Shown: positions 1 to 10,148 of the stretch, in pieces
Layout of the letters: each line of letters starts with the position of its first letter
Numbering within the stretch: position 1 is the first letter of the stretch
Origin: Bradyrhizobiaceae bacterium
Lineage (GTDB): Bacteria > Pseudomonadota > Alphaproteobacteria > Rhizobiales > Xanthobacteraceae
Direction of reading: 5' to 3'
DNA length: 64,000 nt
Assembly (NCBI GenBank): GCA_003963435.1
Contig: RXJC01000054.1
Location: forward strand, 43,909 to 107,908
Notes under the pieces: generated by a model
The model's input: only the letters and a program-made list of their open reading frames with translations
Database searches by the model: none
Told to the model about the DNA's origin: nothing
Made by a program: the position numbers and the translations under genes

Positions 1-217
1 GACTCAGCCGGCCATAGTGGCCATGCACTTTCGCCTGCCAGGCCTGACCGCACCAATATGCAGGCGTAAAAAGCTCGTCGAAGCGGCCCCAACTCAAGCC
101 GGACTGCAAAAGCGTGTCGGCCGCGGGCATGCGCCGCTCGAAGGTCTCTTCCGCAAAAATTGTGTACATCGTCTGCATACCGGCCTCCAAAGCCGAATTG
201 CAAAAATATGGATAAAT

Positions 218-541
218 ATGCATTATGCATTTATGGCGGCAAGAGATAAGCGGCATCGTCTTCGTGGACAGCTTCAGAATCTTTTGGATGATGGAGGCTG
301 GAACCAGGTTCGGCTGGCGGCCGAGCTCGGCATCTCCCAAGGGCACCTGTCGAAATTGAAGCGGGGACTGGTGCCGGGGAGCCAAAAGATCGCAGATCGA
401 CTGGGGGACTTGAACGAACGAAAGCCCTCGGCGCGGCGGGAGCCGTGGCTTGCGGTAGTGCAGGAGGCCGGCGCTAGATCAAGAGATGCACGGATCGCGA
501 TCGAAGCAATCGCCCGCCTCGTCAGACGAACGAAATCCTAG
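218..541 (+). CDS. small XRE/HTH-type DNA-binding protein (107 aa from internal ATG at 218)
   Basis: HTH-like segment 'NQVRLAAELGISQGHLSKLKRGLVPGSQKIADRLGDL'; the ORF from 17 has a non-homologous looking N-terminus, so ATG 218 is preferred. Confidence 0.6.
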   Translation: MHYAFMAARDKRHRLRGQLQNLLDDGGWNQVRLAAELGISQGHLSKLKRGLVPGSQKIADRLGDLNERKPSARREPWLAVVQEAGARSRDARIAIEAIARLVRRTKS

Positions 542-618
542 CATTTCGCAAATGCATCTAGGCGCAAAGCCTTACTTCAATACCCGTTAGCGTCTCCAGG
601 TTTGATAGCGTATTAGGT

Positions 619-2919
619 TCATTGAGACGGGAGCAAATGTCGGCGCTCTGGGCCGCTCCGCACCTTACGCTCGACGATCTCGGCGACTTCTCGTCCATCG
701 ATGCGACCGCGCTCGCGCAGCCTTCGGGCAACCGACAACATGGCTTCGCGGTGTCCTTCAAGGAGGAGACGGCAGGCCTTGGCCTGCCTCTCAAGCTCCA
801 CATTGACGGCGCGGCGGACATCCGGAAATCGAAGTAAGTCTTCGCCCGAACGTGCTGCTCCGCGATAAAGAAGGGGCGTTGGTCCCGCGAGGCCCATCGA
901 GGAAACCATGGCGCAAGCCAATCGTGTCGCTTGGTCGATATCGCCGCCTTCTCCACCGGCACCGTGAGAAGGTTTGCCGAACGTCAAGATTTCTCCGACG
1001 CGCCCGGCCAAAATGGCCTGCAGACGACACCCGTAGTCGTCTGCAGTAAGGAGCGCCCGCGCAGCCTGCGGCCGCACCACCATGCCTCCGCGCGTCGATG
1101 TGGCGGCCACGGACGCAAACACACCCTCAGGGCCGAAATGAAGGACGTCGACGACAATGTGCGCCGCCTCGTGAACGCAAGCCACCCAGACTTCATGCTC
1201 GGATCGGTTGTCCTCGCCGAGCAATGATCTCTTCAAGTCGCCAAAGGTCATGGGACGGTCACCGTCATTGCGAACCGCACGACGCGCGTCCTTCACGACG
1301 CGTTCGACGTCGGCGCCGACCATGCCGATGGCGAGTTCAGCTAACGACACCAGGTCGTCGTCACGCAGATCATCCTGCAGCCGAACTCGAAACATCTGCT
1401 CGAGCTCTACCACGTCGGGGAAGCCAATCCTGATGTGTTTTTCGAGGCGGCCAGCCCTCAGCAGTGCGGGCTCACAACGAGACAGGTCGTTGCTGCATCC
1501 GATTATCACGACGCCTTCGCGGCCCTTGATGCCATCAATCTCCGCCAACAGCGCGTTGACAACCTGAACAGAGTAATCGCGATGGGAATGTGTCATGAAA
1601 CTTCTGGCGCCCACGCTGTCACACTCATCCATGACGATGCATGCTGGCGCATTTGCGCGGGCCTCTTCGAAGCTCTTCTTCATGGCGCGAAGCATATGAC
1701 CGAGGTGACCTTCGCCGCTTGCCTGCCAAGCGGCCATGTTGGCGTCGTCGACCATGTACAAGCCTGCCTCGGCGCAGTATACGGAAGCGAACGTCGTCTT
1801 GCCGCAGCCCGGTGGTCCTTCCAGCGCAATCGCCGACGAGACCGCATTCCACGGAAGGCAGCCCTGCTTCCAAGCGCGTATGTCGGCAATGCTTGCCTTC
1901 GCCCATGCGCGAGCTTCTCCTAAACCGTGGAGCTGAGAAAGGACGAGTCCACGGCCGTTGATGTTGGCCTTCTTTATCGCATGGAGTCGCGCGAGCTCAT
2001 CGACACATTGTCGGGGGGTGCGATCGAAGCGGATCGCAATAATCAAGTCTTCGATCGTCGCGCCCGCGCCGATCGGAATCTTCGCAATACCTGCGGTGCG
2101 CCGGCCCGTGACGATGCGAATGGTACGTTCGATCGTCAACGCATCGATGCGGGGAAATTCGATCGTCGTCGACGCCGCTTTGACGAGACACCGTGGAAGG
2201 TGGGATTTCGCAAGGGGGGAAATGCCGAAGAAGGGCAAGCCCAGAGCCAAGCCATGCAGGGCGGCTCCTTCTCGTTCGTCGGCAACCGAGGCTTTGGGCG
2301 GTTCGGTCACGGTCATGAAGAGAACGTCGGACGCCTGGCGGCGCCGGAATCCCTGTTGGATGATATCGACCCTGCGGCGTCCTTGGTAGAACAGCTCTTG
2401 CAAGGATTGCGAGACGCGGTTCAAGGCCCGCGGATCGGCAACATCGAGCAGGACCGTCGGAGCGCCTCCTCGCACCGCGGTGTGCAAATCAGGTCGTTCA
2501 TCGAAATATCGCGAAAGCAGAAGGTCCACGGCAATACGGCCGGGGTCCGGCGGCCGGTCGGTCGAACGATGCGACGGAGCTTGGTCGGCCTGTTCTTCAA
2601 GATCGAAGTCCACAGCCTCGTCCGAGCGATCGCGGAGCCTGCCGAACCCGCGACTGATGCGGCGACCGAACGCCGCGGCATCTTTGATCTGGCGATGAAA
2701 CTGATTCGCTTGTTGCCACCATCTCTTATACGCAGCGAGTTCCAGCGGTCCCAGTCCGCTCAGCGTTTCGCCTGCGGTTGGAGGGGTGCCGTCACCACGC
2801 TGTCGTTCGTCAACGCTGTCGCTGGCGACAGGGACCACGTCGACGTCGGGGGCGGACTTGGGGCGGCCGCCGAAGCCCGGGCAGTCGGAATGCAAGTCCG
2901 ACGTGGGTTGAACGATCAT
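619..2919 (-). CDS. FtsH-like AAA+ ATPase / M41-type zinc metalloprotease without obvious transmembrane segments
   Basis: Walker A GPPGCGKT, Walker B-like IVMDECDS, 'EPALLRAGRLEKHI' second region of homology, HEAAH zinc motif, downstream GGDIDQAT candidate third ligand; N-terminus hydrophilic. Confidence 0.85.
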   Translation of the reverse strand: MIVQPTSDLHSDCPGFGGRPKSAPDVDVVPVASDSVDERQRGDGTPPTAGETLSGLGPLELAAYKRWWQQANQFHRQIKDAAAFGRRISRGFGRLRDRSDEAVDFDLEEQADQAPSHRSTDRPPDPGRIAVDLLLSRYFDERPDLHTAVRGGAPTVLLDVADPRALNRVSQSLQELFYQGRRRVDIIQQGFRRRQASDVLFMTVTEPPKASVADEREGAALHGLALGLPFFGISPLAKSHLPRCLVKAASTTIEFPRIDALTIERTIRIVTGRRTAGIAKIPIGAGATIEDLIIAIRFDRTPRQCVDELARLHAIKKANINGRGLVLSQLHGLGEARAWAKASIADIRAWKQGCLPWNAVSSAIALEGPPGCGKTTFASVYCAEAGLYMVDDANMAAWQASGEGHLGHMLRAMKKSFEEARANAPACIVMDECDSVGARSFMTHSHRDYSVQVVNALLAEIDGIKGREGVVIIGCSNDLSRCEPALLRAGRLEKHIRIGFPDVVELEQMFRVRLQDDLRDDDLVSLAELAIGMVGADVERVVKDARRAVRNDGDRPMTFGDLKRSLLGEDNRSEHEVWVACVHEAAHIVVDVLHFGPEGVFASVAATSTRGGMVVRPQAARALLTADDYGCRLQAILAGRVGEILTFGKPSHGAGGEGGDIDQATRLACAMVSSMGLAGPTPLLYRGAARSGEDLLRFPDVRRAVNVELERQAKACRLLLEGHREAMLSVARRLRERGRIDGREVAEIVERKVRSGPERRHLLPSQ

Positions 2920-3374
2920 GATCCGTCCCCGTTCGTGGGCGGTCCAGCACGCGTCGCGTTAGGCACAACGGCGCGGCGACCAAGACAAAGGTTGTGGGCG
3001 AGCCACGACGTCGCGAGACGTGCACGATGATGCGTATCGAGCGGCATTCGCCGGAGCGTGTGCGATAGTACCAGAGCAGCGGCCGGGTTTGCGAACGCGA
3101 CGTTGAGCAACGTCGTCATAGTCAGATCAATCTTGATGCCGATCTTCTGCGGCGCGTCGAACGGCAGAACGAGACCAATGGCCGCCGCAGCGTCACCCCT
3201 CACGGCGGCGCGCCATTTTGGAATGGTCGAGGAGATTGCAGCTACGCAGACAGCAACGTCGTCAACCATCCTGCCGTCGAACTGCTCAGCCCGAAATGTT
3301 CGCCAATATGCCAGGGCCGTCGGCCATGCTTCATCGTCTGGACGGCTTCCTTTGTTCGCTATGATTCGGTCCAT
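2916..3374 (-). CDS. hypothetical protein, 4-bp overlap with the downstream AAA+ protease gene
   Basis: 152-aa ORF ending within the start region of the 619..2919 gene; same strand, translational-coupling geometry. Confidence 0.6.
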   Translation of the reverse strand: MDRIIANKGSRPDDEAWPTALAYWRTFRAEQFDGRMVDDVAVCVAAISSTIPKWRAAVRGDAAAAIGLVLPFDAPQKIGIKIDLTMTTLLNVAFANPAAALVLSHTLRRMPLDTHHRARLATSWLAHNLCLGRRAVVPNATRAGPPTNGDGS

Positions 3375-3941
3375 GGTCGAGATCCATTATTCGCTCCGAA
3401 GATGACTTCGGCGCGTAGCGGGAACGTGCGGTCGGATGGGGCGAGCGGCTTGCCGGGATGAGCTGGACGGGGCCGCCTGGTCGGCTGTCGTGCGCCGCGT
3501 TAGGAGGAATGAACCTGTAGCGCATGCCGACCAAGCGGCGTGCCGAAGGTTGCTTCCAACGAGGAAAGTCCTCCGCAGAGGATTTGCGGTCGAGACAGAT
3601 GATGTCTGACGGAGAGCTAGATCGTTGCCTTCGAGACTGGCGTCGCCGGGCGGGTAACGAACGCACCGAGGATCATATTCGTCTCGCCGGCCGGGGGGTA
3701 AACCGATGACCCGCGCGCGGAGCATGGACCGTCCGGCGCGCAGGCGCGAAGCCGCGCTGTGCGCCCGGTGGGAGACAAGGTATGGTCGTCGCGATTCACA
3801 GGTCTCTATCTCCTACGAAGGGACCGTATAGCAGACGAAAGCCAGTATTGGTAGCTGTGTGCTCCCGAAAATCTGGGGTATGGTTAACGGCGGTTCAGTT
3901 GGACGACGGCTGATCGGTCGTCCTCGCGAGGCAATCCCTAG

Positions 3942-4211
3942 GTGGAAAACATTCTTACTCCAACACTGATAAGAGCCGCGAGGGCGCTTCTTGGGTTTGA
4001 TCAAGCCGCGCTTGCGGAGGCCTCCGGCATATCGCGAAAGACCATTTCGCTCATCGAGATCGATGATCAGGTGAAGCTCGACGCGCGTCGGAAAGACGTT
4101 CTGATCAAGTTGCGCCAATATCTTGAAGACCAAGAGGGCGTACATTTCACCTTCGCCAGCGACAAGAGCGGCGAAGGGGTCCGCTTAAAGCGCGCTCGGG
4201 ATCGAGCTTGA
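3942..4211 (+). CDS. XRE-family transcriptional regulator (89 aa)
   Basis: 'IRAARALLGFDQAALAEASGISRKTISLIE' helix-turn-helix. Confidence 0.8.
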   Translation: MENILTPTLIRAARALLGFDQAALAEASGISRKTISLIEIDDQVKLDARRKDVLIKLRQYLEDQEGVHFTFASDKSGEGVRLKRARDRA

Positions 4212-4429
4212 AGCACTGGGGTGCTAAGAGATGTTACGTGCGCGAACCTGCTTCCGGCTTTTGGCTTGAAGCAGTGCTCCGCAAGCTCTGGCTTTGACTC
4301 GACTTTCAAACGGAAGCGTAGATAACGTTTCATCACTGCTGACGTTTCCACCAGGCCTCGCCAAAGCCGAATGGCTCAAATACATCACGACCGCTGGGCG
4401 CATCGGAAAAGGTTATCATCATCCGGATT

Positions 4430-4651
4430 GTGGTTTCCGAGATGAAGGACATCCAAGCACGCCCTGAAAGACTGAGCGCGCAAATACCCGGGTGCGAGTT
4501 TATTCGGGATCTGGAGACCATGGCGGACAAGCAAGAATTGTTTGCGCGCCTAGCAGAGCACTTCGCATTTCTCACTGAAGACCTGGAGCGGGCGTTGTCC
4601 GACCATCGTCACGATGACGGCAAACCGTCCAAGGAACACGGCCTCATCTAA
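4430..4651 (+). CDS. small hypothetical protein
   Basis: 73-aa ORF of plausible composition; no family recognised. Confidence 0.35.
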   Translation: MVSEMKDIQARPERLSAQIPGCEFIRDLETMADKQELFARLAEHFAFLTEDLERALSDHRHDDGKPSKEHGLI

Positions 4652-4798
4652 ATCCCTCGATTCCGGGCCACATAAGTCCAACCGGCACATGCCGCCGGTC
4701 TCTAGTGAGTCATCGTTAGCGGGGCGAAACGAGCTTCCTATGGACTCTCCGGGTGCAGGGTGCAACGATAGACGCATACAACCTCGGGAGATGATAAA

Positions 4799-5005
4799 TT
4801 GGCCAAGTCGACACGGAATAGCGGAAAACCCTGGACGCCGGCGGATGTTAAGCAGCTGAAGCAACTTGTGAAAAGCAATACTCCCACGCGCGTCGCGGGC
4901 CTAAAACTAGGTCGGACTGAAGCGGCGATCTACAACAAGGCTTCGGAAGAAGGAATATCCTTGGCTCCGACAAACCAAAGCCCTTACGGCACCAAGAAAA
5001 AGTGA
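4799..5005 (+). CDS. small SANT/Myb-like hypothetical protein (TTG start)
   Basis: 'KPWTPADVKQLKQLVKSNTPTRVAGLKLGRTEAAIYNKASEEGISL' resembles small rhizobial Myb/SANT-like proteins. Confidence 0.55.
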   Translation: MAKSTRNSGKPWTPADVKQLKQLVKSNTPTRVAGLKLGRTEAAIYNKASEEGISLAPTNQSPYGTKKK

Positions 5006-5063
5006 AAGCGCGTTCTCTCGTGCTTTTGCTTCGTTCGCGGCGTCCGGAACGGACCTAACCGCC

Positions 5064-5633
5064 CTACCGGTGCCCAGCGAAAGCTTTCGAAAAGATCGCG
5101 AATGCAAGCACGCAGACCAGCGATAACATGATCGTACCCATTTTGAGGCGGGTGAGGGTGCAGGCAATGGTTCCCTCCCATTCGCCGGTGACGGAGGTCT
5201 TATCAAGCAATCTTGCGAGCCACAGGTCTTCGGCGACATCGGTAACCCCGTAGGCCACGCTCATGAAGAGGCAGAACCATGCTATTGGTTCGATGTAAGG
5301 CAGGTTCGCAGCGAATTGCGGCAACCGTTTCCAGAACAATGCGGCGGCGAGCGACAGAGATATAGCGAACCCGACGTCCAGCCAAAGCAGGATCGGGCGC
5401 ACATATACTGCGAGTGCTTTTCTGCCCGATGCCGTTCTGACGGTGCCAGCCTTAGACTTGAACAAGTCGATGTAGGCCGCATCGTATGAGAAAATGCGCT
5501 CCGGCACCAGCAAAGGTGACTTCTCGCCCGCGGCAAGCGTATCGTCCACCGAAGCTCGATACTTCTGGTTTGCGGCGAAGCAAGCCGCAGCGACGACGAA
5601 ACATGCAATCATCAGAAGCAGCTCGATCGACAT
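5064..5633 (-). CDS. hypothetical membrane protein
   Basis: 189 aa with several hydrophobic segments. Confidence 0.6.
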   Translation of the reverse strand: MSIELLLMIACFVVAAACFAANQKYRASVDDTLAAGEKSPLLVPERIFSYDAAYIDLFKSKAGTVRTASGRKALAVYVRPILLWLDVGFAISLSLAAALFWKRLPQFAANLPYIEPIAWFCLFMSVAYGVTDVAEDLWLARLLDKTSVTGEWEGTIACTLTRLKMGTIMLSLVCVLAFAIFSKAFAGHR

Positions 5634-6147
5634 GAGACGTCCTCATCGGTGAAAGATCAGCGTCGTTTGGCCAACGGAAGCTATCCGGTTCCCCGGCAGT
5701 CTTCACCTAGGCAATCGCCGAGGTACCGGACGCCTGCCTTGTGCACCTCGCCGCAAAGAATCTCGAAGATGCTTACGCAGCCCGGTCGCTTTTCATGCGC
5801 TCGGCGGATATCCGGGCGTGGTCGTGGATGGGTACCGACGCGACATCGTTACATGCCGAAAGCGACTTGCGGGACCGCAAATTTGCTCACTTTCGGCTCA
5901 ACCGCTGCGATCTGAAATCGGCCATGAATAAGTGCATGGACAACACCGAACGAAATTTATGGACGAGGACATCGTCCAAGGCATCAGACCTTGGGAGACG
6001 ACGTCTCAAAGGTTCTAGCGCAGCAAATGGGTTTTCTTTGCTGTTCGGACGGCGGAGCAACGCACTTCAGCTAACCTAGGACCTTCCCCAGTCGTCCGGT
6101 TGTGCGATCAGCCGTAACTTCGCTCCTGTCCGATAAAGGAGGCTAGT

Positions 6148-6825
6148 ATGGCGAAAAGGAGCATTGCCAAGAAGACGACCACGCGCAGGGCGAAGAAAGC
6201 CGCCAAGCGGCAAACCACAGCGAGGGTCCGTTCTGCGCGACCGGTGCCTCTATCGAGCGTGATATTCTCCGGTGCGTCGCCATCTCCGGCTGACGTAATC
6301 GCCATACCGCCCACGTCAACGTTCAATCAAGGTCTGTCGTCGGCGGACGAACGCACGATGCTTCGGCTTCTTGACGTCCCGGGCGCAAAGTCCCGGGATT
6401 GCACACCGGTCACGGGACCGATCCGGCGCCGAATCAAGTCTCGCGTGGATGTCGGGCCCTTCAATGTAAGTGGCCTCGACATCGCGGTCGACTCGCTAAA
6501 GGCTGCATTCGACGAGGCTTCGGAGCAAATCCCGGATGTCGTGGCCCTGGTGAAGACGGCCGGTATGCTGTGCGTGCGTGCCAAAAGAACCAATCCGAAC
6601 TCGTTTTCCAACCATAGTTGGGGCACGGCGCTGGACCTTTTTTTCGGTCAAGGCGTGATACCTCAGGGAAGTCCCAAGACATATCGAGGGTGCCTGCAAC
6701 TCGCTCCTTTTTTGAATCGCCACGGTTGGTACTGGGGAGCCGGGTTTTCGGGCCGCTCGGTGGATAGCATGCATTTCGAACTCGCCAAGGAAACGATCGA
6801 GAGGGCTGTTCGCCGGGAGGCTTGA
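6148..6825 (+). CDS. M15-family (D-Ala-D-Ala carboxypeptidase-like) peptidase with basic K/A/R-rich N-terminal tail
   Basis: 'NHSWGTALDLFF' and 'SVDSMHFEL' zinc/catalytic motifs; N-terminus MAKRSIAKKTTTRRAKKAAKRQTTARVR. Confidence 0.75.
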   Translation: MAKRSIAKKTTTRRAKKAAKRQTTARVRSARPVPLSSVIFSGASPSPADVIAIPPTSTFNQGLSSADERTMLRLLDVPGAKSRDCTPVTGPIRRRIKSRVDVGPFNVSGLDIAVDSLKAAFDEASEQIPDVVALVKTAGMLCVRAKRTNPNSFSNHSWGTALDLFFGQGVIPQGSPKTYRGCLQLAPFLNRHGWYWGAGFSGRSVDSMHFELAKETIERAVRREA

Positions 6826-6836
6826 ACGCACCCCTG

Positions 6837-7385
6837 TCAGGCCTCTCGAGGTTTCGGGGGCTTATTCCACTCGTTTATCTCCACTCGGGTTTTGAGTGCG
6901 CGGACGACGAGCGCCGTCGCCAACAAGAATGGACCCAGGTACTCAGGCACGGAAACTCGTTGATCGACTACGTCGAGGCGGTTCGTTGACATGGCCAAGC
7001 CGATAGCGCCGAGTGTCAAATAGACGTAGTCGAGCTCCTTGGCCCAATGTTCGCCCCGCCATTTCGTCAGATATGCGGCGCCGCCCCTGATGAGCATCTC
7101 GCCGAGCGCGACGAACAATATCGTCGCATAGACGGTCGTCGCTGCGACGATATCCAGATAATGAATACGGGCCTGGCCTGAGAAGTCGATGAAGAAGAAC
7201 ACAACGATGCTGAAGTATCCGATCCCAAGGAGGACATAGAGATAGGTCGGGATTTCGCGACCTGGTTCGCGGAACACCTTGGCAAAGTGAAAGTGCAGCA
7301 AGGGCACTAGATTCGCTATGAACGCGATGAGCGGAACGTTATCTGAAAAAAACCGCATCGTTTTCCCTTGATGTCCGAAGATCAC
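6837..7385 (-). CDS. hypothetical membrane protein
   Basis: 182 aa with multiple hydrophobic segments. Confidence 0.6.
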   Translation of the reverse strand: MIFGHQGKTMRFFSDNVPLIAFIANLVPLLHFHFAKVFREPGREIPTYLYVLLGIGYFSIVVFFFIDFSGQARIHYLDIVAATTVYATILFVALGEMLIRGGAAYLTKWRGEHWAKELDYVYLTLGAIGLAMSTNRLDVVDQRVSVPEYLGPFLLATALVVRALKTRVEINEWNKPPKPREA

Positions 7386-7879
7386 AGAAGAGGGGCGCGA
7401 GAGGCGCGCTATGCTTCAGGCGTGTTCATTCTAAAAGGAATGTGTGCATTACGCTCGGCCTGAAGGCGCTTTCCGCAGTCTTGCCAAAGCACGCGTTCAG
7501 CGCGGTCCTTCGGTCGCACAAATGTCCTGTGGGACTGCTTTCTGAGGTTGCACGGAAAAGCAGCACAGCGTCCGCCAACAAGATTCCCGATGAAGGGATC
7601 CGGCTCGGACCATGCGGCACGCTAAGGCAAGGTCGGGCTTTATCGGATTCCAGCGTCGTCGCGTATAGTTTCACGTCGGCGCAAACAAACCCGGGAAGAT
7701 GAAATTTCCTATCACCATGATTCCTTTGGGGATCGACCTCGGAAGGGCCTAGTCCTGCTCCCCTTCGACGAGAGCGATATTCCGACATCACGCCCCTACG
7801 CAGTGGACGGCGCATGGGCAGGCAACGGCGAGATAACCCCTGCAACGACCTGCAACGGTCGTCCGTCACGCAATTGTCC

Positions 7880-7899
7880 GGGAATGCCCGGGTATCCCC
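7880..7899 (+). promoter_or_regulatory. imperfect palindrome GGGAATGCCCGGGTATCCCC, candidate lux box
   Basis: dyad around CCCGGG, about 45 bp upstream of the luxI-like start codon. Confidence 0.4.
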
Positions 7900-7944
7900 G
7901 AGTATCGCGAGTTTGGTCTTGATGTTCTTATCCCTCATCTTGGA

Positions 7945-8583
7945 ATGGAGATGAGCATGATCGAAGCATTTTCTCTGGCGAACGCACATCGCTTCGGAGA
8001 TGCCCTCGCTTCGCAGGCGCGCCTGCGTCACGCAGTCTTCGTCCAGCAACGAGGGCTGGCGCATTCCTCTTACGAAGGGCTGGAGTTCGACGAGTTCGAT
8101 ACCCCGGCCGCTAAGTATTTGGTCTGGAGAGACGAACGAAAGGTGGTTCGAGGGTTGGCTCGGATTCTTCCCACCAACAGATCCTATATGCTGCAATCGT
8201 ATTGGCCCCATCTGGTAACCGACGGTAAGTTACCGCCATACCCGAACATGGTCGAGGTGACCCGAGTATGTGTGGACAAGTCGCTCGATCCAGTTCGTCG
8301 CAGGACAGTGCTTCCGGAACTGCTTTGTGCGATTCATGAGATCTTATCGCTCACGGGCAGCGCCGGCATGCTGGGAGTTACCCGAGAACATCTGCTGACA
8401 CACTTTCTCCGGACAGGAGTGCGATGGCTCGGCCAGCCCGATTTGATTGAGGGCGAAATCGAGCGTGCCTTCTTCGTTCCGACCCATTTCATTCGTCCGG
8501 AACATCATTGTCGACGATACGGCATAGTAGGCCCTGTCCTTGCCAATCCTGAGGATTTCGCCATTGCCCCCAAAGCCGCATAA
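7945..8583 (+). CDS. LuxI-family autoinducer synthase
   Basis: conserved R..F (RHAVF), D45/D48-like (FDEFD), R70-like (GLARILP), E101/R104-like (VEVTR) residues of the LuxI family; position of canonical W34 is Leu. Confidence 0.9.
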   Translation: MEMSMIEAFSLANAHRFGDALASQARLRHAVFVQQRGLAHSSYEGLEFDEFDTPAAKYLVWRDERKVVRGLARILPTNRSYMLQSYWPHLVTDGKLPPYPNMVEVTRVCVDKSLDPVRRRTVLPELLCAIHEILSLTGSAGMLGVTREHLLTHFLRTGVRWLGQPDLIEGEIERAFFVPTHFIRPEHHCRRYGIVGPVLANPEDFAIAPKAA

Positions 8584-8770
8584 GAAACGCCCGGAAGAGG
8601 CCGTCGATCCCAGGGATACGGCCGAAAAGATGGCGGACGCCGTCTCCTATCTCTGCCGCATTGCGGCGCAGGAGGGTTTGTATTCCGTGCTTCCCGACTT
8701 GCTCGAGGCACAGCAGAAGCTGGAGAGGATTGCGTCCTCGCTGGATCCATCTGAGAAGCAGTCAAATTAG
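8540..8770 (+). CDS. small hypothetical protein between luxI and the aminotransferase gene
   Basis: 76-aa ORF overlapping the luxI 3' end by 44 bp, plausible composition. Confidence 0.5.
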   Translation: MPILRISPLPPKPHKKRPEEAVDPRDTAEKMADAVSYLCRIAAQEGLYSVLPDLLEAQQKLERIASSLDPSEKQSN

Positions 8771-8780
8771 GAAAGTTCTG

Positions 8781-10148
8781 ATGCACCTGCATGCGTTTGA
8801 CCGCAACGAATCCGAAGTACGCTACTACTGTCGTAAGCTCCCAAATCTGCTGACGTCCGCATCCGGTGCGATCATTCGCGACGATCGCGGCAATCGGTTC
8901 ATTGATTTTCTAGCGGCTTGCGGAGCGCTAAACTACGGGCACAATCATCCGAAACTCAAGGCAGCCGCCCTTGAGTATCTCTCCGCCGATGGAATCGTTG
9001 CGGGTCTCGACTTTCATACCAGCGCCAAGCTGGCTTTCGTCGAACGCTTCCGCGAAGTCGTACTTCTTCCACGTGGTCTGAACTACAAACTTCAGTTTCC
9101 GGGGCCAACAGGGACGAACTGTGTAGAAGCGGCCGTGAAGTTGGCCCGGAAGGTGACCGGCAGAACATCTGTTGTGGCGTTCACAAATGCGTTTCACGGG
9201 ATGACCGCAGGCGCCTTGGCGTTGACTGGATCGCTCAGGGCGCGAAGCGCGTCTGCCGCAGTTCTCAACACTGTCGTCCGCATTCCGTTCGAAGGCTACC
9301 GTGGCGCCGGTCTCAGTGAGCTCGATCGGCTGGAGGCAATGGCCAGCGACCCGTCGGGAGGAATTGACCCCATAGCCGCGGTTATCGTCGAGACGATCCA
9401 GGGGGAGGGAGGCCTCAATGTTGCATCGACAGATTGGCTGCGAAGACTAGAGATGCTGACGCGTCAGCTCGGAGCCTTGTTAGTAGTCGATGACATCCAA
9501 GCGGGCTGCGGTAGAACCGGTTCGTTTTTCAGCTTCGAACGGGCTGGCGTCGTTCCAGACCTGGTCTGTCTTGCAAAGTCGATAAGCGGTTTCGGGCTGC
9601 CTATGTCCCTGCTTCTAATGAAGCCCGAACACGACGTTTGGGAGCCTGGCGAGCACAACGGAACCTTCCGCGGCAACGCACTGGCATTCGCAACGGCGAA
9701 GGCCGCGATCGACTTGTGGGAAAGCGGTGAGATGGCAGTGTTGCAGCGGAATTCGCGCATACTCACACAATGGACGAGACTGATATCAGAGGAGTTTCGA
9801 GTGAATGATCTGCAGCCCAAGGGGCGCGGGATGATGCAGGGGTTGAAGTTTTCGCCGACCGAACATGCGGAAGCCGTCGCGGCGGCGGCAGTCAAGCGCG
9901 GCGTCATAGTCGAATGTTGCGGGCCCTACGGCGAAGTCCTCAAAATCATGCCACCGCTCAACATCGAGCCAGAGATCCTAATGGATGGACTCGACCGATT
10001 GGCGGACGCAATTCGGAGTGTTCTCTCCACTGAAACGCGATGCGCAACGAAATCCTGTCGCTCAAAGCGGTATAAGACCCAGCTTGATGCCCATGATAAC
10101 GGCGGTAATACGATTGTTGGCCCCAAGCTTTCGCATTCCATTGCTTAA
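8781..10148 (+). CDS. class-III PLP aminotransferase, EctB-like (diaminobutyrate--2-oxoglutarate transaminase family)
   Basis: 'VCLAKSISGFGLPMSLLLMKPEHDVWEPGEHNGTFRGNALAFATA' is the EctB signature region including the PLP lysine; ATG 8781 preferred over ORF start 8661. Confidence 0.85.
   Translation: MHLHAFDRNESEVRYYCRKLPNLLTSASGAIIRDDRGNRFIDFLAACGALNYGHNHPKLKAAALEYLSADGIVAGLDFHTSAKLAFVERFREVVLLPRGLNYKLQFPGPTGTNCVEAAVKLARKVTGRTSVVAFTNAFHGMTAGALALTGSLRARSASAAVLNTVVRIPFEGYRGAGLSELDRLEAMASDPSGGIDPIAAVIVETIQGEGGLNVASTDWLRRLEMLTRQLGALLVVDDIQAGCGRTGSFFSFERAGVVPDLVCLAKSISGFGLPMSLLLMKPEHDVWEPGEHNGTFRGNALAFATAKAAIDLWESGEMAVLQRNSRILTQWTRLISEEFRVNDLQPKGRGMMQGLKFSPTEHAEAVAAAAVKRGVIVECCGPYGEVLKIMPPLNIEPEILMDGLDRLADAIRSVLSTETRCATKSCRSKRYKTQLDAHDNGGNTIVGPKLSHSIA

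Noticed and set aside
1927-3030. 367-aa plus-strand ORF
   Set aside because: Antisense to the FtsH-like gene, which has clear motifs; no recognisable family.
7426-8211. 261-aa ORF on the minus strand
   Set aside because: Antisense to the luxI gene and promoter region; composition not protein-like and no motifs.
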